Positions 51,566-64,000 of a stretch of DNA of 64,000 bases are shown in pieces. Position 1 is the stretch's first letter. Each line of letters starts with the position of its first letter. Position numbers and translations under genes: made by a program. This DNA comes from Arthrobacter sp. AQ5-05 (GTDB lineage Bacteria > Actinomycetota > Actinomycetes > Actinomycetales > Micrococcaceae). The stretch spans positions 1-64,000 of the forward strand of contig NZ_QMKQ01000007.1 of assembly GCF_003287975.1 (NCBI RefSeq). The letters run 5' to 3'. The notes below the pieces were generated by a model. The model was not told the origin of the DNA, made no database searches, and saw only the letters and a program-made list of their open reading frames with translations.

Positions 51566-53673
51566 AGGATCCCGTCCGGGTCGATGCGGATGGCCACGAC
51601 CGGCTCCTTGGCTGCGCTGAAGGTGGCACGCAGCGCACGCAGCGCCGCGGTCACTGCCGGTCCCTGGGCGTAGGAGAAGAACAGCAGCCAGCGGTGCTCG
51701 CCCTCCCCCAGCAGCACCGGCCCGTGCCGGCGCACCTCGTCGCCCAGCACCAGGGCGTCCATGAACTTGTCGGCGGTTCCCGCCGGACCCTTGACCATGG
51801 CGGTGCGAACCGCCGGGGGCAGTCCCAGGGTGCGCCGCTCATCGAGCTCCGCCTGCGCATAGGCAGCCGCGTCAAAGCGCACCAGCGCACGCATGGGCTC
51901 GGTCGGGTCCCCGGCCACCACCACGGTGCCGCCGCCCGGGTGCCCCTCGGTGGCATCCCTGCCGCGGGCCAGGTGCGCGGCGCCCATCCAGCGGTTGAGC
52001 ACCTCCTCCCCGGTGCGCAGCCCCTCGCGGGCCAGCATCCGGTCCCCGTCCAGCAGCAGCACCGCCGCGTACCCGTTGGCGGCCACCGGCTCGGCGCCCG
52101 GGGTCGCGACCACCAGCGCCGGGGCATCGGGCACCGCGTGCAGCGGCTTGGCCCCGGTCGCTGCAACCACCTTGATGCCCGGGAAGGCCCGGCCAAGTTC
52201 CTCGGCGGTGCGGTCCGCCCCGATCGACGCGGCGCGCAGGCGCATGAATCCGCACTCCCCGCAGCTCCAGTCGTGGGCCACCAGGCCGCACCAGCCGCAG
52301 GCCGGGGCCCCGCGGGCATCGCCCAGCGCCAGCGGGCCGTTGCAGGCGGTGCAGCGGGCAGGGGTGCGGCAGCGTTCGCAGCGCAGCGCCGGCATGAACC
52401 CGGTGCGGGCAACCTGCACCAGCACCGGCCCGCGGGCCAGCGCGGCCTTGGCCTCGCGCCAGGCGGCGGCCGGGAGCCGGGCGGCATGCAGCAGCGGGTC
52501 GCGTTCGGCCTCGAACTCGTCCGAGGCGGCAATGACCCGCGGCGCGTGGGCGCGCAAGAGCTTCCGGTCGGCTTCCAGTTCGTGGGCCCAGCCGCTGCGC
52601 ACCAGCCGCTGGGCCTCGGCGCTGCGCCCGGGTGCAGCCAGCAGCAACCCGGCGTTCTCGATGCCGCAGCGCAGCAGCAGCACCTCGCGGGCGTGGTGGT
52701 AGGGGGCGCGCGGCTCGGCGTGCGAATTGTCCGCGTCGTCCCAGATGATCGCCAGGCCCAGGTCCTTCACCGGGGCGAAGGCGGCGTTGCGGGTTCCGAC
52801 GACCAGCCGTGCGGACCCACGGGCCACACGCAGGAAGTTCCGGTAGCGCGGGGTCGCCCCGTCCTCGGCGGTCAGCCGCGCGTACGCCTCGGGGCCCAGT
52901 CGCTCATCGAGTGTGGCGCAGAGCCTGGCCATGTCACGGGCGTCGGGGACGACGATGAGCACCCCGCGCCCGGAGGCCAGCACCAGTTCGGAAGCCTCGA
53001 GCAGCAGTGCGGGCCAGTCCCCGGGGCGGTTGGGCACCGCGGAGAGCACGGCCCGCGGGGATCCTCCGGTGCGCAGCATCCGGGCGTAGTCGGCCCCGCC
53101 GTGGTACTCGGACAACAGCGGGGCCGGCGAGCCACCAGCTGGTTCGCCGGCCGGGCTTTTCCCGGCCGGGTCAATCACGGCGGGAGCATCAACGGCCGGA
53201 CCGGCCGCGGGCGGTTCGTCCGCCCGAATCCCATCCCCGGCATCGGTTTTCTCGGTTTCCGCCCTGGCCATGCGGGCCGGGACGGCCGAGCGCAGCACGT
53301 CCCACACCCCGCCGGCGTACCGTTCGGCCACGGCGCGGGCCGCGGCCAGCACCTCGGCGGAGAGCACCACCTCCGGGGACACGACCGCGCGCAGCGGCTG
53401 CAGCTTGATCCCGGGCTCGGAGTGCTCGAGGCGTTCGACGAGGAATCCGGCAAGTTCCTGCCCGCCGAAGCGCACCTTCACCCTGACCCCGGGCCGCGCG
53501 GCCGCATCGAGTTCGGCCGGGACCAGGTAGTCGAAGGGCCTGTCCAGGTGCGGGAGGGCCGAATCGATCACCACCCGGGCGATCGGAAGCGTGCTTGCCA
53601 TGTGCGGGATCCCGGGCAGCGGCGCGGACAGGTCGAAGCCGGCCAGCAGCGAGGGCTGCAGCGACTGGTCCAC
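51562..53673 (-). CDS. priA: Primosomal protein N' (PriA), actinobacterial helicase-dead form
   Basis: A 703-residue protein. The N-terminal 3'-DNA-binding domain has DRPFDYLVPAEL and GVRVKVRFGGQELAGFLVE. The central zinc region carries CERCR, CTAC, CGWCG and CGEC. The C-terminal part has LLLDGDRMLAREGLR. No Walker A lysine motif (GxGKT) and no DEAH box are found; IWDDADNSH replaces the Walker B region. This is known for actinobacterial PriA, so it probably loads replisomes without unwinding DNA. GTG 53673 was chosen because GGGAGG lies eight bases upstream. It follows metK. Confidence 0.9.
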   Translation of the reverse strand: MDQSLQPSLLAGFDLSAPLPGIPHMASTLPIARVVIDSALPHLDRPFDYLVPAELDAAARPGVRVKVRFGGQELAGFLVERLEHSEPGIKLQPLRAVVSPEVVLSAEVLAAARAVAERYAGGVWDVLRSAVPARMARAETEKTDAGDGIRADEPPAAGPAVDAPAVIDPAGKSPAGEPAGGSPAPLLSEYHGGADYARMLRTGGSPRAVLSAVPNRPGDWPALLLEASELVLASGRGVLIVVPDARDMARLCATLDERLGPEAYARLTAEDGATPRYRNFLRVARGSARLVVGTRNAAFAPVKDLGLAIIWDDADNSHAEPRAPYHHAREVLLLRCGIENAGLLLAAPGRSAEAQRLVRSGWAHELEADRKLLRAHAPRVIAASDEFEAERDPLLHAARLPAAAWREAKAALARGPVLVQVARTGFMPALRCERCRTPARCTACNGPLALGDARGAPACGWCGLVAHDWSCGECGFMRLRAASIGADRTAEELGRAFPGIKVVAATGAKPLHAVPDAPALVVATPGAEPVAANGYAAVLLLDGDRMLAREGLRTGEEVLNRWMGAAHLARGRDATEGHPGGGTVVVAGDPTEPMRALVRFDAAAYAQAELDERRTLGLPPAVRTAMVKGPAGTADKFMDALVLGDEVRRHGPVLLGEGEHRWLLFFSYAQGPAVTAALRALRATFSAAKEPVVAIRIDPDGIL

Positions 53674-53751
53674 GCACCCCACCTCCCGTTCCTAGGCCTT
53701 GAGAATCACACTACCGCCGACACCCCGGCTGACGGGGAGCGGCTTAAGAAC

Positions 53752-53793
53752 GCATCGGGTGCCGCAACGCCTCGCGGGCGCGGCACCCGATGC
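53752..53793 (-). terminator. Hairpin behind metK
   Basis: GCATCGGGTGCCGC (53752-53765) pairs exactly with 53780-53793, 30 bases beyond the metK stop. It separates metK from priA, which has its own ribosome site. Confidence 0.7.
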
Positions 53794-53822
53794 CCGGCGG
53801 ATGTCCCGGCCGGTGAACGGTG

Positions 53823-55028
53823 CTAGGCGTTGAAGTACGCCTTCAGCGCGTCGACGCGGTCCAGGTTCTCCCAGGTGAAGTCCGTATCCTCGCGGCCGAA
53901 GTGGCCGTGCGCGGCGGTCTTCTGGTAGATCGGGCGCAACAGGTCAAGGTCCTCGATGATGCCCAGCGGGCGCAGGTCGAAGACCTCGTTGATGGCAGCG
54001 GTGATCTTCGCCGGGTCCACGGTCTCGGTGCCGAAGGTCTCCACGTACAGGCCCACCGGTCGGGCGACGCCGATGGCGTAGGCGACCTGGACCTCGACGC
54101 GGCGCGCCAGGCCGGCGGCAACCACGTTCTTGGCGACCCAGCGCATGGCGTAGGCGGCCGAGCGGTCGACCTTGGAGGGGTCCTTGCCGGAGAACGCGCC
54201 GCCGCCGTGGCGTGCGAAGCCGCCGTAGGTGTCGACAATGATCTTGCGTCCGGTCAGCCCGGCATCCCCGACCGGTCCGCCGATGATGAACGGTCCCGAC
54301 GGGTTCAGGATGATGCGGGTCTTGGAGGTGTCCAGCCCGGTGCCCTCGAGCACCGGGGTGACGACCTCGGCCAGCAGGCCGTCCTTGAGGTCCTCCAGGG
54401 AGAACTCGGCGGCGTGCTGCGACGAGACCACGATGGTCTCCACGGAGACCGGGGTGTCCCCGTCGTAGCCGACCGTCACCTGGGTCTTGCCGTCCGGGCG
54501 CAACAGCGACAGCGTGCCGTCCTTGCGGACGGCGGTGAGTCGCTCGGAGAGCCGGTGCGCCAGGTGGATCGGGGTGGGCATCAGCGTTGCCGTCTCGTCG
54601 GACGCGTAGCCGAACATCAGCCCCTGGTCGCCGGCGCCCTGCGCGTCGCGCGGGTCCACGGCGGTGCCCTCGCGGACCTCCAGGGAATTGAAGACGCCGT
54701 CGGAGATTTCCTGGGACTGCTGCCCGATGGACACCGAGACGCCGCAGCGTGCCCCGTCGAAGCCGTTGGCCGAGGAGTCGTAGCCGATGTCCAGGATGGT
54801 GCGGCGCACGATCTCCGGGATCTCGACGTACCCGTCGGTGGTGACCTCGCCGGCCACGTGCACCAAACCGGTGGTGGTCAGGGTCTCCACGGCGACCCTG
54901 GAGTTGGGGTCCTGGGCCAACATGGCATCGAGGATGGCATCGGAGATCTGGTCACAGATCTTGTCCGGATGGCCCTCCGTAACCGATTCGGAGGTGAAGA
55001 GGCGTAGCTGCGGGGATTCTAAAGTCAC
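53823..55028 (-). CDS. metK: S-adenosylmethionine synthetase
   Basis: A 401-residue enzyme making SAM from methionine and ATP. Signatures are [19 protein letters not shown] (HPD of the ATP site), [12 protein letters not shown], and [19 protein letters not shown] (the P-loop-like GGGAFSGKD with the catalytic lysines). Length is typical. No SAM riboswitch was recognised in the 169-base gap to coaBC. Third in gmk-rpoZ-coaBC-metK, which is ordered as in other actinobacteria. Confidence 0.97.
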   Translation of the reverse strand: MTLESPQLRLFTSESVTEGHPDKICDQISDAILDAMLAQDPNSRVAVETLTTTGLVHVAGEVTTDGYVEIPEIVRRTILDIGYDSSANGFDGARCGVSVSIGQQSQEISDGVFNSLEVREGTAVDPRDAQGAGDQGLMFGYASDETATLMPTPIHLAHRLSERLTAVRKDGTLSLLRPDGKTQVTVGYDGDTPVSVETIVVSSQHAAEFSLEDLKDGLLAEVVTPVLEGTGLDTSKTRIILNPSGPFIIGGPVGDAGLTGRKIIVDTYGGFARHGGGAFSGKDPSKVDRSAAYAMRWVAKNVVAAGLARRVEVQVAYAIGVARPVGLYVETFGTETVDPAKITAAINEVFDLRPLGIIEDLDLLRPIYQKTAAHGHFGREDTDFTWENLDRVDALKAYFNA

Positions 55029-55197
55029 CCAGCCACTCTACCGGTAACCGGGCCCCGGGTCGGATTCGCGGTTCCGCCCCGTCACATGCCTGCTTTCGAG
55101 TGCCCGCATGACGGATTGCGGCGCATTGCGACGCAATCCACCGGCACATGACGGGCACCGGGTGCGCGAAGGACCGCAGCCGTCCCCCGGCGACCGG

Positions 55198-56508
55198 CTA
55201 CCGGTCTCCGTTGCCCGCCCCCAGCGCGCCGGCCACGGCCTCGATGACCGAGGAGGCGACCTGGTCCTTGGATCCGGAGGCGTGCACGGGCTCCGCGCCG
55301 TCGGCGAAGAGGATGGTCACGGTGTTTTCGTCGGTCCCGAAGGTCAGGTTCTCCCCCACCTCGTTGACGACCAGCATTTCGCAGCCCTTGCGTGCCAGCT
55401 TGGCGGCACCGTATTCCAGCACGCTGGATTCGGCGTCGCCGGTTTCGGCGGCAAATCCCACGACCAGCGCCGGGAGCTCCCCGGAGTTTCCTTCCGCGGC
55501 GCGCTGCGCAATGAGCATGGCCAGGATGTCGGGATTGCGCACCAGGGTGATCACCGGGTCGGCGTGGTCGTCGGACTTCTTGATCTTCGCTTCCACGTAT
55601 TCGGCGGGCCGGAAGTCGGCGACCGCGGCGCTCATGATCAGCACGTCGGCCCCGCGTGCGGCCTCGGTGACAGCCCCCTGCAGCTGCCGCGCGGTGGAGG
55701 CGGTGCTCAGCTCCACGCCCTCGGGGGCGGGCAGGTCCATGTGGGCGGCGATGAACCGGACGGTGGCCCCCGCCGCGAGTGCGGCCTTGGCCAGGGCGAT
55801 GCCCTGCCGGCCCGAGGACCTGTTGCCGAGGTAGCGCACCGGGTCCAGCGGTTCGCGGGTGCCTCCGGCGGAAATCGCAATGACCCTCCCGGCCAGCGGA
55901 CGGGGCCCGGCGGTTCGCGGGGCGGCGCCTGCCACCGGCGTGTCGGACCCCGACGCGCCCGACGGTGCCGCATCCGCCAGGTAGCGGGCGACGGCGGCGA
56001 AGATCTCCTCGGGGTCCGGAAGCCGCCCGGCGCCGGAGTCCTTGCCGGTGAGCCTGCCCACGGCAGGTTCGATGATGTGCACGCCGCGGGAACGCAGCGT
56101 CGCGACGTTGGCGACCGTGGCGGGGTGCTCCCACATCTCGGTGTGCATCGCCGGGGCCATGACCACCGGGGCACCGGTGGCCAGCAGCGTGCCGGTGAGC
56201 AGGTCGTTGGCCATCCCGGCCGCGGCGCGGGCCAACACGTCGGCGGTGGCAGGGGCGATGACGACCAGGTCGGCCTCCTGGCCCAGCCGCACGTGGTTGA
56301 CGGTGTCCACCGCCTCGAACACCGCGGTGTGCACCGGGTTGCCGCTCAGCGCCTCCCAGGTGGCGGCGCCGACGAACTGAAGCGACGCGACGGTGGGGAT
56401 GACATCGACGTGATGTCCTGCCTCTTTAAACAGCCGTAGCAGCAAAGCTGCCTTGTAGGCGGCGATCCCTGCGGATACACCTAGGACAATGCGCTTCACT
56501 GCTACCAC
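55198..56508 (-). CDS. coaBC: Bifunctional phosphopantothenoylcysteine decarboxylase/synthase
   Basis: A 436-residue two-domain enzyme of coenzyme A synthesis. The CoaC flavoprotein half (1-180) has GVSAGIAAYKAALLLR, NHVRLGQEADLVVIAPATAD and APAMHTEMW with its catalytic histidine and methionine region. The CoaB half (205-420) has ISAGGTREPLDPVRYLGNRSSG (shown in part), IMSAAVADFRP, KIKKSDD and VVGFAAETGD. A linker of about 25 alanine- and proline-rich residues joins them. Start GTG 56508. Confidence 0.95.
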   Translation of the reverse strand: MVAVKRIVLGVSAGIAAYKAALLLRLFKEAGHHVDVIPTVASLQFVGAATWEALSGNPVHTAVFEAVDTVNHVRLGQEADLVVIAPATADVLARAAAGMANDLLTGTLLATGAPVVMAPAMHTEMWEHPATVANVATLRSRGVHIIEPAVGRLTGKDSGAGRLPDPEEIFAAVARYLADAAPSGASGSDTPVAGAAPRTAGPRPLAGRVIAISAGGTREPLDPVRYLGNRSSGRQGIALAKAALAAGATVRFIAAHMDLPAPEGVELSTASTARQLQGAVTEAARGADVLIMSAAVADFRPAEYVEAKIKKSDDHADPVITLVRNPDILAMLIAQRAAEGNSGELPALVVGFAAETGDAESSVLEYGAAKLARKGCEMLVVNEVGENLTFGTDENTVTILFADGAEPVHASGSKDQVASSVIEAVAGALGAGNGDR

Positions 56509-56608
56509 CGATGCCTAGTGCGCGGCGCCGGGCCCGGCCCGCCCGGTGAGGGGTCGGGGGTTGGGTTGCGCCGGCGCCTACGCGTCGTAAATCGTTTGTG
56601 TCCGAGTG

Positions 56609-56872
56609 CTACTCGGCGACTTCCTCGATCTTCGTGACGCTGAGCAGGCCCTCGTTGATTTCACGCAGGGCGATGGACAGCGGCTTCTCGTTCAGGCGGG
56701 TGTCGACCAGCGGGCCGACGTACTCGAACAGGCCCTCGTGCAGCTGGGCGTAGTACGCGTTGATCTGGCGTGCGCGCTTGGCGGAGTTGATCACCAGTGC
56801 GTACTTCGAATCGGTGGTGGTCAGCAGCGAGTCGATGGACGGGCTGATGATGCCTTCAAGGTTCGTGTTCAC
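56609..56872 (-). CDS. rpoZ: RNA polymerase omega subunit
   Basis: An 87-residue subunit that stabilises the beta' subunit. It has [27 protein letters not shown] (motif shown as [17 protein letters not shown]) and the C-terminal [20 protein letters not shown] lies five bases before GTG 56872. It is placed between gmk and coaBC, as usual. Confidence 0.96.
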   Translation of the reverse strand: MNTNLEGIISPSIDSLLTTTDSKYALVINSAKRARQINAYYAQLHEGLFEYVGPLVDTRLNEKPLSIALREINEGLLSVTKIEEVAE

Positions 56873-56979
56873 GAAGCCTCCAAATAACTAGTTGGTGGAT
56901 CAAGACAATACGTACTGCACCCGCCGTTCCCCGGGCGCCGGGCGGCGCCAAGGGGTCAACGGGTCTGACACAAAAGTTT

Positions 56980-57558
56980 TTAGCGTGCGTGCGGGGTCAA
57001 CCCCATGAGGGTCACCAGCTCGTCAGCAGCCCGCGAAATCTCGTCGTTGACGATGGTCACGTCAAATTCGGATTCGGCAGCAAGTTCCAGTTTAGCGGTT
57101 TCCAGCCGGCGCTGCTGCTCCTCGGGCGTTTCCGTGCCGCGGCCCACAAGCCGGCGCACCAATTCGTCCCAGCTGGGAGGAGCCAGGAACACGAATTTCG
57201 CCTCCGGCAGGTTGGCCTTCACCTGGCGTGCGCCCTGCAGGTCGATCTCCAGCAGCACCCGCTTCCCCGCGGCCACCGCCTCCTCGACCTTGGTGCGGAT
57301 GGTCCCGTAGCTGTTCTGCCCGTGCACGACGGCCCATTCGAGCATTTCGCCGTTTTCGACCAGTTTGCCGAACTTTTCGGGCCCGACAAAGAAGTAGTGC
57401 ACCCCGTCGACTTCGCCGGGGCGCGGGTTGCGCGTGGTGGCGGACACCGAGAGCCACACCTGGGGGTAGTTGTCGCGAATGTAGGTCGAGATCGTTCCCT
57501 TACCTACGGCCGTGGGACCGGCGAGGACTGTGACCGTTGGGTGGGGGCTAACCGTCAT
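56980..57558 (-). CDS. gmk: Guanylate kinase
   Basis: A 192-residue kinase converting GMP to GDP. P-loop [17 protein letters not shown]-binding [17 protein letters not shown], and [20 protein letters not shown] (lid). It begins 11 bases after the mihF stop, so the two form a unit. The order mihF-gmk-rpoZ is conserved in actinobacteria. Confidence 0.96.
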   Translation of the reverse strand: MTVSPHPTVTVLAGPTAVGKGTISTYIRDNYPQVWLSVSATTRNPRPGEVDGVHYFFVGPEKFGKLVENGEMLEWAVVHGQNSYGTIRTKVEEAVAAGKRVLLEIDLQGARQVKANLPEAKFVFLAPPSWDELVRRLVGRGTETPEEQQRRLETAKLELAAESEFDVTIVNDEISRAADELVTLMGLTPHAR

Positions 57559-57569
57559 GGTGTGCTTCG

Positions 57570-57905
57570 TTACTCTTTCGATTTGGGGGGCGATTGCTGG
57601 AAATGGTCCACCAATGCGATGCGCTGTTTGCGCCCCAGCCCGCGCAGGCGTCGGCTGGGTGAAATACCTAGTCTATCGATAAGCGTGTGGGCCCGGATCT
57701 CGCCGACACCCGGAACGGACTCCAGCAGGTCCATGACCCGCAGCCGGCCGATGGCCTCGTCGTCGGGTACCAGCTCCAGCAGGTCGGTGATGCTCAGCTT
57801 GCCGGCGCCGAATTGGTTCTTGATCTCGGCCCGTCGCGTGCGTGCCGCCAACGCCTTTGCCCGTGCGCGAATACGGTCCTCGTCTGAGAGTTCTCGCAGT
57901 ACCAT
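57570..57905 (-). CDS. mihF: Actinobacterial integration host factor (mIHF)
   Basis: A 111-residue nucleoid-associated protein of the mIHF family, unrelated to HU/IHF. The N-terminal part is a charged helix ([26 protein letters not shown], partly quoted). The DNA-binding H2TH-like domain includes [44 protein letters not shown] and [21 protein letters not shown] 57905 gives the family start; earlier ATGs at 57932 and 57992 would add a poorly conserved N-terminus. Confidence 0.93.
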   Translation of the reverse strand: MVLRELSDEDRIRARAKALAARTRRAEIKNQFGAGKLSITDLLELVPDDEAIGRLRVMDLLESVPGVGEIRAHTLIDRLGISPSRRLRGLGRKQRIALVDHFQQSPPKSKE

Positions 57906-58294
57906 GCCTCTTGCCGCCAATCCATCCATAGGGTCAAGCACCAGGGCAAACAGCCCTGAACTGAAGATAACCAATCGAGCGCCCCGATGCAATGGTTAAT
58001 CGCGCTGTGGCTACCACAAATGCGTTAACAACGGGAAAATTCGGGTCATTGGGCGCAAAGCGGCGCCAGGGGTGTAACCAAGATCATCCCGGGATTCGCG
58101 CTCCGCGTCCGATCCCGGCCCCACATGCACCGATGCGTGGGGGCCGGAGGCCCGGCACGGATCGCGCACGGCGGGGCCCGACAGGCTCCCGGACGCGGGC
58201 TTTTCCGGGACAACGATGCCCCCGGCGCGGCCCCTTTGGGGACGCGCCGGGGGCATCGAACCAAGCCGGGTGCCGGTCCGTCGGGAAATCGTGC
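57906..58294. other. Gap between mihF and pyrF
   Basis: The right half holds the pyrF terminator (58214-58258). The left half, near mihF, is less GC-rich (TTAACAACGGG and TGGCTACCACAAA) and presumably contains the mihF-gmk promoter. No additional gene was seen. Confidence 0.5.
58214..58258 (-). terminator. Terminator of the pyr operon
   Basis: CGATGCCCCCGGCGCG (58214-58229) and CGCGCCGGGGGCATCG (58243-58258) form a perfect 16-bp stem with a 13-base loop, 36 bases after the pyrF stop. Confidence 0.8.
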
Positions 58295-59150
58295 CTAGAG
58301 CAGCGAATCCCTGGTTGCTGCGGCGGCAGCACGCAGGGCGTCGGCGTCGGGGCCGGCCTTGAGCACGTCGCGGCTCGAGGTGCCCAGCACCTGTGGCCAG
58401 AAGGCACCGAACGACGCCTTCATGTCCGCCCCGGTGGCACCCTGGGCGCCCAGGCCCGGGGCCAGGATGGGTGCGGCGGAGGCGGCCAGGTCGATGCCCA
58501 GCTCCTGAAGCGCGTCGCCCACGGTGGCGCCGATGACCAGGCCGGTGGAACCGAACGGGGTTGCCCCGTCGTTTTCCGCGCCCACGGCACCGATGATGCC
58601 CTTGGCCACCGAAGCGGCGCCACCGACATGCTGCACGGTCTTGCCTTCCGGGTTGGAGGTCAAACCCAGCACGAACACTCCGCGGCCGGTGGCCGCCGCG
58701 AGGTCCAGGGCCGGGCGCAGCGACTCGTAGCCCAGGTACGGGCTCAGCGTCACCGCGTCGGCGGCCAGCGGGCTGCCCTCCCCCAGCCAGGCCTCCGCGT
58801 ACGCGGCCATGGTGGAGCCGATGTCCCCGCGCTTGGCGTCGGCGATCGACAGGACGTGCCCGGCGGCGCACAGCGCCAGGGTTTCCTCCAGCACCGCCAG
58901 TCCGCGCGATCCGTGGCGCTCGTACAGGGCGACCTGCGGCTTCAGGGCCGCGACGTGCCCGGCCAGGGCCTCGACGACCGTGAGGGAGAAGCTGCGCAGC
59001 CCCGCCACGTTGTCGTCCAGGCCCCAGGCGGCAAGCAGGGACGGGTGCGGGTCGATGCCCACGCACAGCGGACCGTGCGCGGCCATGGCTGCGGCCAGAC
59101 GCTGCCCGAAGGCGGTGCGCCCTGCCGCCGCGGCCGCCCGCGCTTCGGGG

Positions 59151-59158
<8 letters not shown>
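58295..59158 (-). CDS. pyrF: Orotidine 5'-phosphate decarboxylase
   Basis: A 287-residue type-2 OMP decarboxylase converting OMP to UMP. It has [37 protein letters not shown], the catalytic [19 protein letters not shown] (lysine and two aspartates), [14 protein letters not shown] and [15 protein letters not shown]. Its start lies inside the carB 3' end with an eight-base overlap, so translation is coupled. Confidence 0.96.
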
Positions 59159-62492
<3,334 letters not shown>

Positions 62493-63692
62493 TTACTTCT
62501 CTCCCTGGGTGGAATCTGCGGTGGTTGCTGCGGCGTTCTTGGCCGCCGCCATGTTGGTGATGAACCTGTCGAACAGGTGGGAGGCGTCGTGCGGACCGGA
62601 GGCGGCCTCGGGGTGGTACTGCACCGAGAAGGCAGGCAGGTCCAGGCAGTTCAGGCCCTCGACGACGGAATCGTTCAGCGAGATGTGGGAGACCTCGACG
62701 CGGCCGAAGCGTTCCAGCGGGGCGTTTGCCGCGCCCTCGCGCGGGGCGTCGACGGCGAAGCCGTGGTTCTGGCTGGTGATCTCCACCTTGCCGGTGGCCT
62801 TGTCCAGCACCGGCTGGTTGATGCCGCGGTGCCCGAAGCGCAGCTTGTAGGTGCCGTAGCCCAGGGCACGGCCCAGGATCTGGTTGCCGAAGCAGATGCC
62901 GAAGTACGGGATCTTCGCTTCGAGCACCTGGCGGACCAGCTCGACCTGCACGTTGGCGGTGGCGGGGTCGCCGGGGCCGTTGGAGAAGAACACGCCGTGG
63001 GCGCCGGTGGCGGTGACGTCCTCGAAGCTGGAGTCGTGCGGGAGCACGTGCACGCGCACCCCGCGCTCGGCGAAGCGCTGCGGGGTCATCATCTTGATGC
63101 CCAGGTCGATGGCCGCCACGGTGTACTTGACCTCGCCGGTGTAGCCGTGGTCCGCGGGCTCGACCGTGTAGGCCTCCTTGGTGGAGACCAGTTCGGAGAG
63201 GTTTGCGCCCTCCATGGACGGCTGCGCGTTGACGGCCGCCACCAGCTCCTCCACGGGGGCCTTTGCGGCCTCGCCGGAGAAGATGCCCGACTTCATGGCG
63301 CCGCGGTCGCGCAGGTGGCGGGTCAGCGCGCGGGTGTCGACCTGCTGGATGCCGACGATGCCGCCGGCAACCAGGTCTTCGTCGAGGGTGCGCTGGGCGC
63401 GCCAGTTCGAGGGGATGCGGGCGGCCTCGCGGACCACGTAGCCTGCGGCCCAGATGCGGGAGGATTCGGCGTCCTCGTCGTTGACCCCGGTGTTGCCGAT
63501 GTGCGGGAAGGTCTGCACGATGATCTGGCGTGCGTAGGAGGGGTCGGTGAGGGTCTCCTGGTAGCCGGACATGCCGGTGGAGAAGACCGCTTCGCCCAAT
63601 GCGGTTCCGATGGTGCCGTAGCTACGGCCGCGGAAAACCCGTCCGTCTTCGAGCACCAAGAGGGCTTGCTCGGTTCCCTGTACTGCTGTCAC
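62493..63692 (-). CDS. carA: Carbamoyl-phosphate synthase small subunit
   Basis: A 399-residue glutamine amidotransferase subunit that supplies ammonia to CarB. The N-terminal domain has [13 protein letters not shown] and [20 protein letters not shown]. The class I amidotransferase domain has [24 protein letters not shown] with the catalytic cysteine, and [19 protein letters not shown] with histidine and glutamate. The ATG overlaps the upstream gene by four bases. Confidence 0.97.
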   Translation of the reverse strand: MTAVQGTEQALLVLEDGRVFRGRSYGTIGTALGEAVFSTGMSGYQETLTDPSYARQIIVQTFPHIGNTGVNDEDAESSRIWAAGYVVREAARIPSNWRAQRTLDEDLVAGGIVGIQQVDTRALTRHLRDRGAMKSGIFSGEAAKAPVEELVAAVNAQPSMEGANLSELVSTKEAYTVEPADHGYTGEVKYTVAAIDLGIKMMTPQRFAERGVRVHVLPHDSSFEDVTATGAHGVFFSNGPGDPATANVQVELVRQVLEAKIPYFGICFGNQILGRALGYGTYKLRFGHRGINQPVLDKATGKVEITSQNHGFAVDAPREGAANAPLERFGRVEVSHISLNDSVVEGLNCLDLPAFSVQYHPEAASGPHDASHLFDRFITNMAAAKNAAATTADSTQGEK

Positions 63693-64000
63693 TGGTTTTC
63701 CTTTGTTTCGGCGGGTGGTTCTTCATTGTTGTCTGTTTCGGGACCGCCCGGCGCGGCGATGCGCGCGAGGATCCCGGGGAGTTCGGCGTGGTAGCGCGGG
63801 CGGAACCCGGTGTCCACGGCCTTGGTGCCCAGCATCCAGCTGATGACCAGCAGGCCGTCCTTCTCCACGAACTTCCCGGCCATGCCGCTGGAGCGGGACA
63901 CCCCGGTGATGGAGGCGGCGGGGATGAACACGTCGGGGGCGCCGTGGCGGGCCAGCAGCACGCCCTCGGGGTGGATGGACATATCGGCGTTGGTGCGGAT
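63689..64000 (-). CDS. PH-like domain protein of the pyr operon (5' end outside window)
   Basis: At least 104 residues; the frame is open to the right edge, so the true start is beyond 64000. The visible part has [38 protein letters not shown] and [17 protein letters not shown], a bacterial PH-like beta domain, then an acidic tail of about 18 residues. In related actinobacteria a small membrane protein with such a domain lies between pyrC and carA, so this is probably its C-terminal part. Function unknown; stop overlaps the carA ATG (ATGA). Confidence 0.75.
   Translation of the reverse strand: MRTNADMSIHPEGVLLARHGAPDVFIPAASITGVSRSSGMAGKFVEKDGLLVISWMLGTKAVDTGFRPRYHAELPGILARIAAPGGPETDNNEEPPAETKENQ

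Noticed and set aside
55029-55197. SAM riboswitch before metK
   Set aside because: The gap is short and no SAM-I or SAM-II like core could be found by eye.

Overview
The window is chromosomal DNA from a high-GC Gram-positive bacterium. Gene order and protein sequences point to the Micrococcaceae (Arthrobacter, Paeniglutamicibacter, Glutamicibacter and relatives). The evidence is an aa3 oxidase block ctaC-ctaD-ctaF, an actinobacterial integration host factor (mIHF) beside gmk-rpoZ-coaBC-metK-priA, a PriA without helicase motifs, a lipoprotein with a GerMN domain, and DUF3043, DUF3097 and DUF4870 proteins. Many starts are GTG and many neighbours overlap by the 4-base ATGA. The genus is inferred; no 16S gene is present.

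Left edge, 1-3,700: accessory DNA. The first 1.7 kb looks AT-richer than the rest. It holds a PadR repressor coupled to a membrane protein with a DUF1700/HAAS-like N-terminus, a serine recombinase with a res-like site upstream, a truncated VOC (glyoxalase-fold) remnant and an orphan GntR/UTRA regulator. From 3,700 to 9,600: cytochrome c oxidase genes, erpA, an M20 peptidase and a DUF3043 protein. From 9,800 to 14,400: a RibD/DHFR-fold protein with an apparent internal deletion, pyrD, an alpha/beta hydrolase, uppS and recO.

From 14,400 to 46,250 a long minus-strand housekeeping series runs, in transcription order, leuS, degV, comEA, comEC, holA, then (across plus-strand insertions) lepA-hemW, hrcA-dnaJ-rsmE, phoH-ybeY-corC-era, leuA, and recO-uppS. 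Within it lie rpsT, a PAP2 phosphatase, a solitary MazF/PemK-like protein and a small catabolic cassette: a TfdB/PheA-like flavin monooxygenase divergent from a frameshifted AraC regulator. The competence locus has been rearranged. Between comEA and intact comEC sit a Fic protein with its own winged-helix domain and a palindrome at its start, plus a decayed partial copy of comEC directly behind comEA.

From 46,250 to 53,700: a small membrane protein, glpK and glpD (glycerol catabolism), a second alpha/beta hydrolase and priA. From 53,800 to 64,000: metK, coaBC, rpoZ, gmk, mihF, and then the end of the pyrimidine operon (partial PH-like gene, carA, carB, pyrF) closed by a strong terminator.

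The most interesting signals are regulatory. There is a probable leuS attenuator: an 8-codon leader peptide with three consecutive leucine codons, two hairpins and a T-tract. There is also a well-supported short leader ORF in front of leuA, a degenerate CIRCE upstream of hrcA, perfect palindromes at the padR and fic promoters, and a roughly 70-bp element shared by the comEA and comEC start regions. No CRISPR array, tRNA or rRNA gene was seen.
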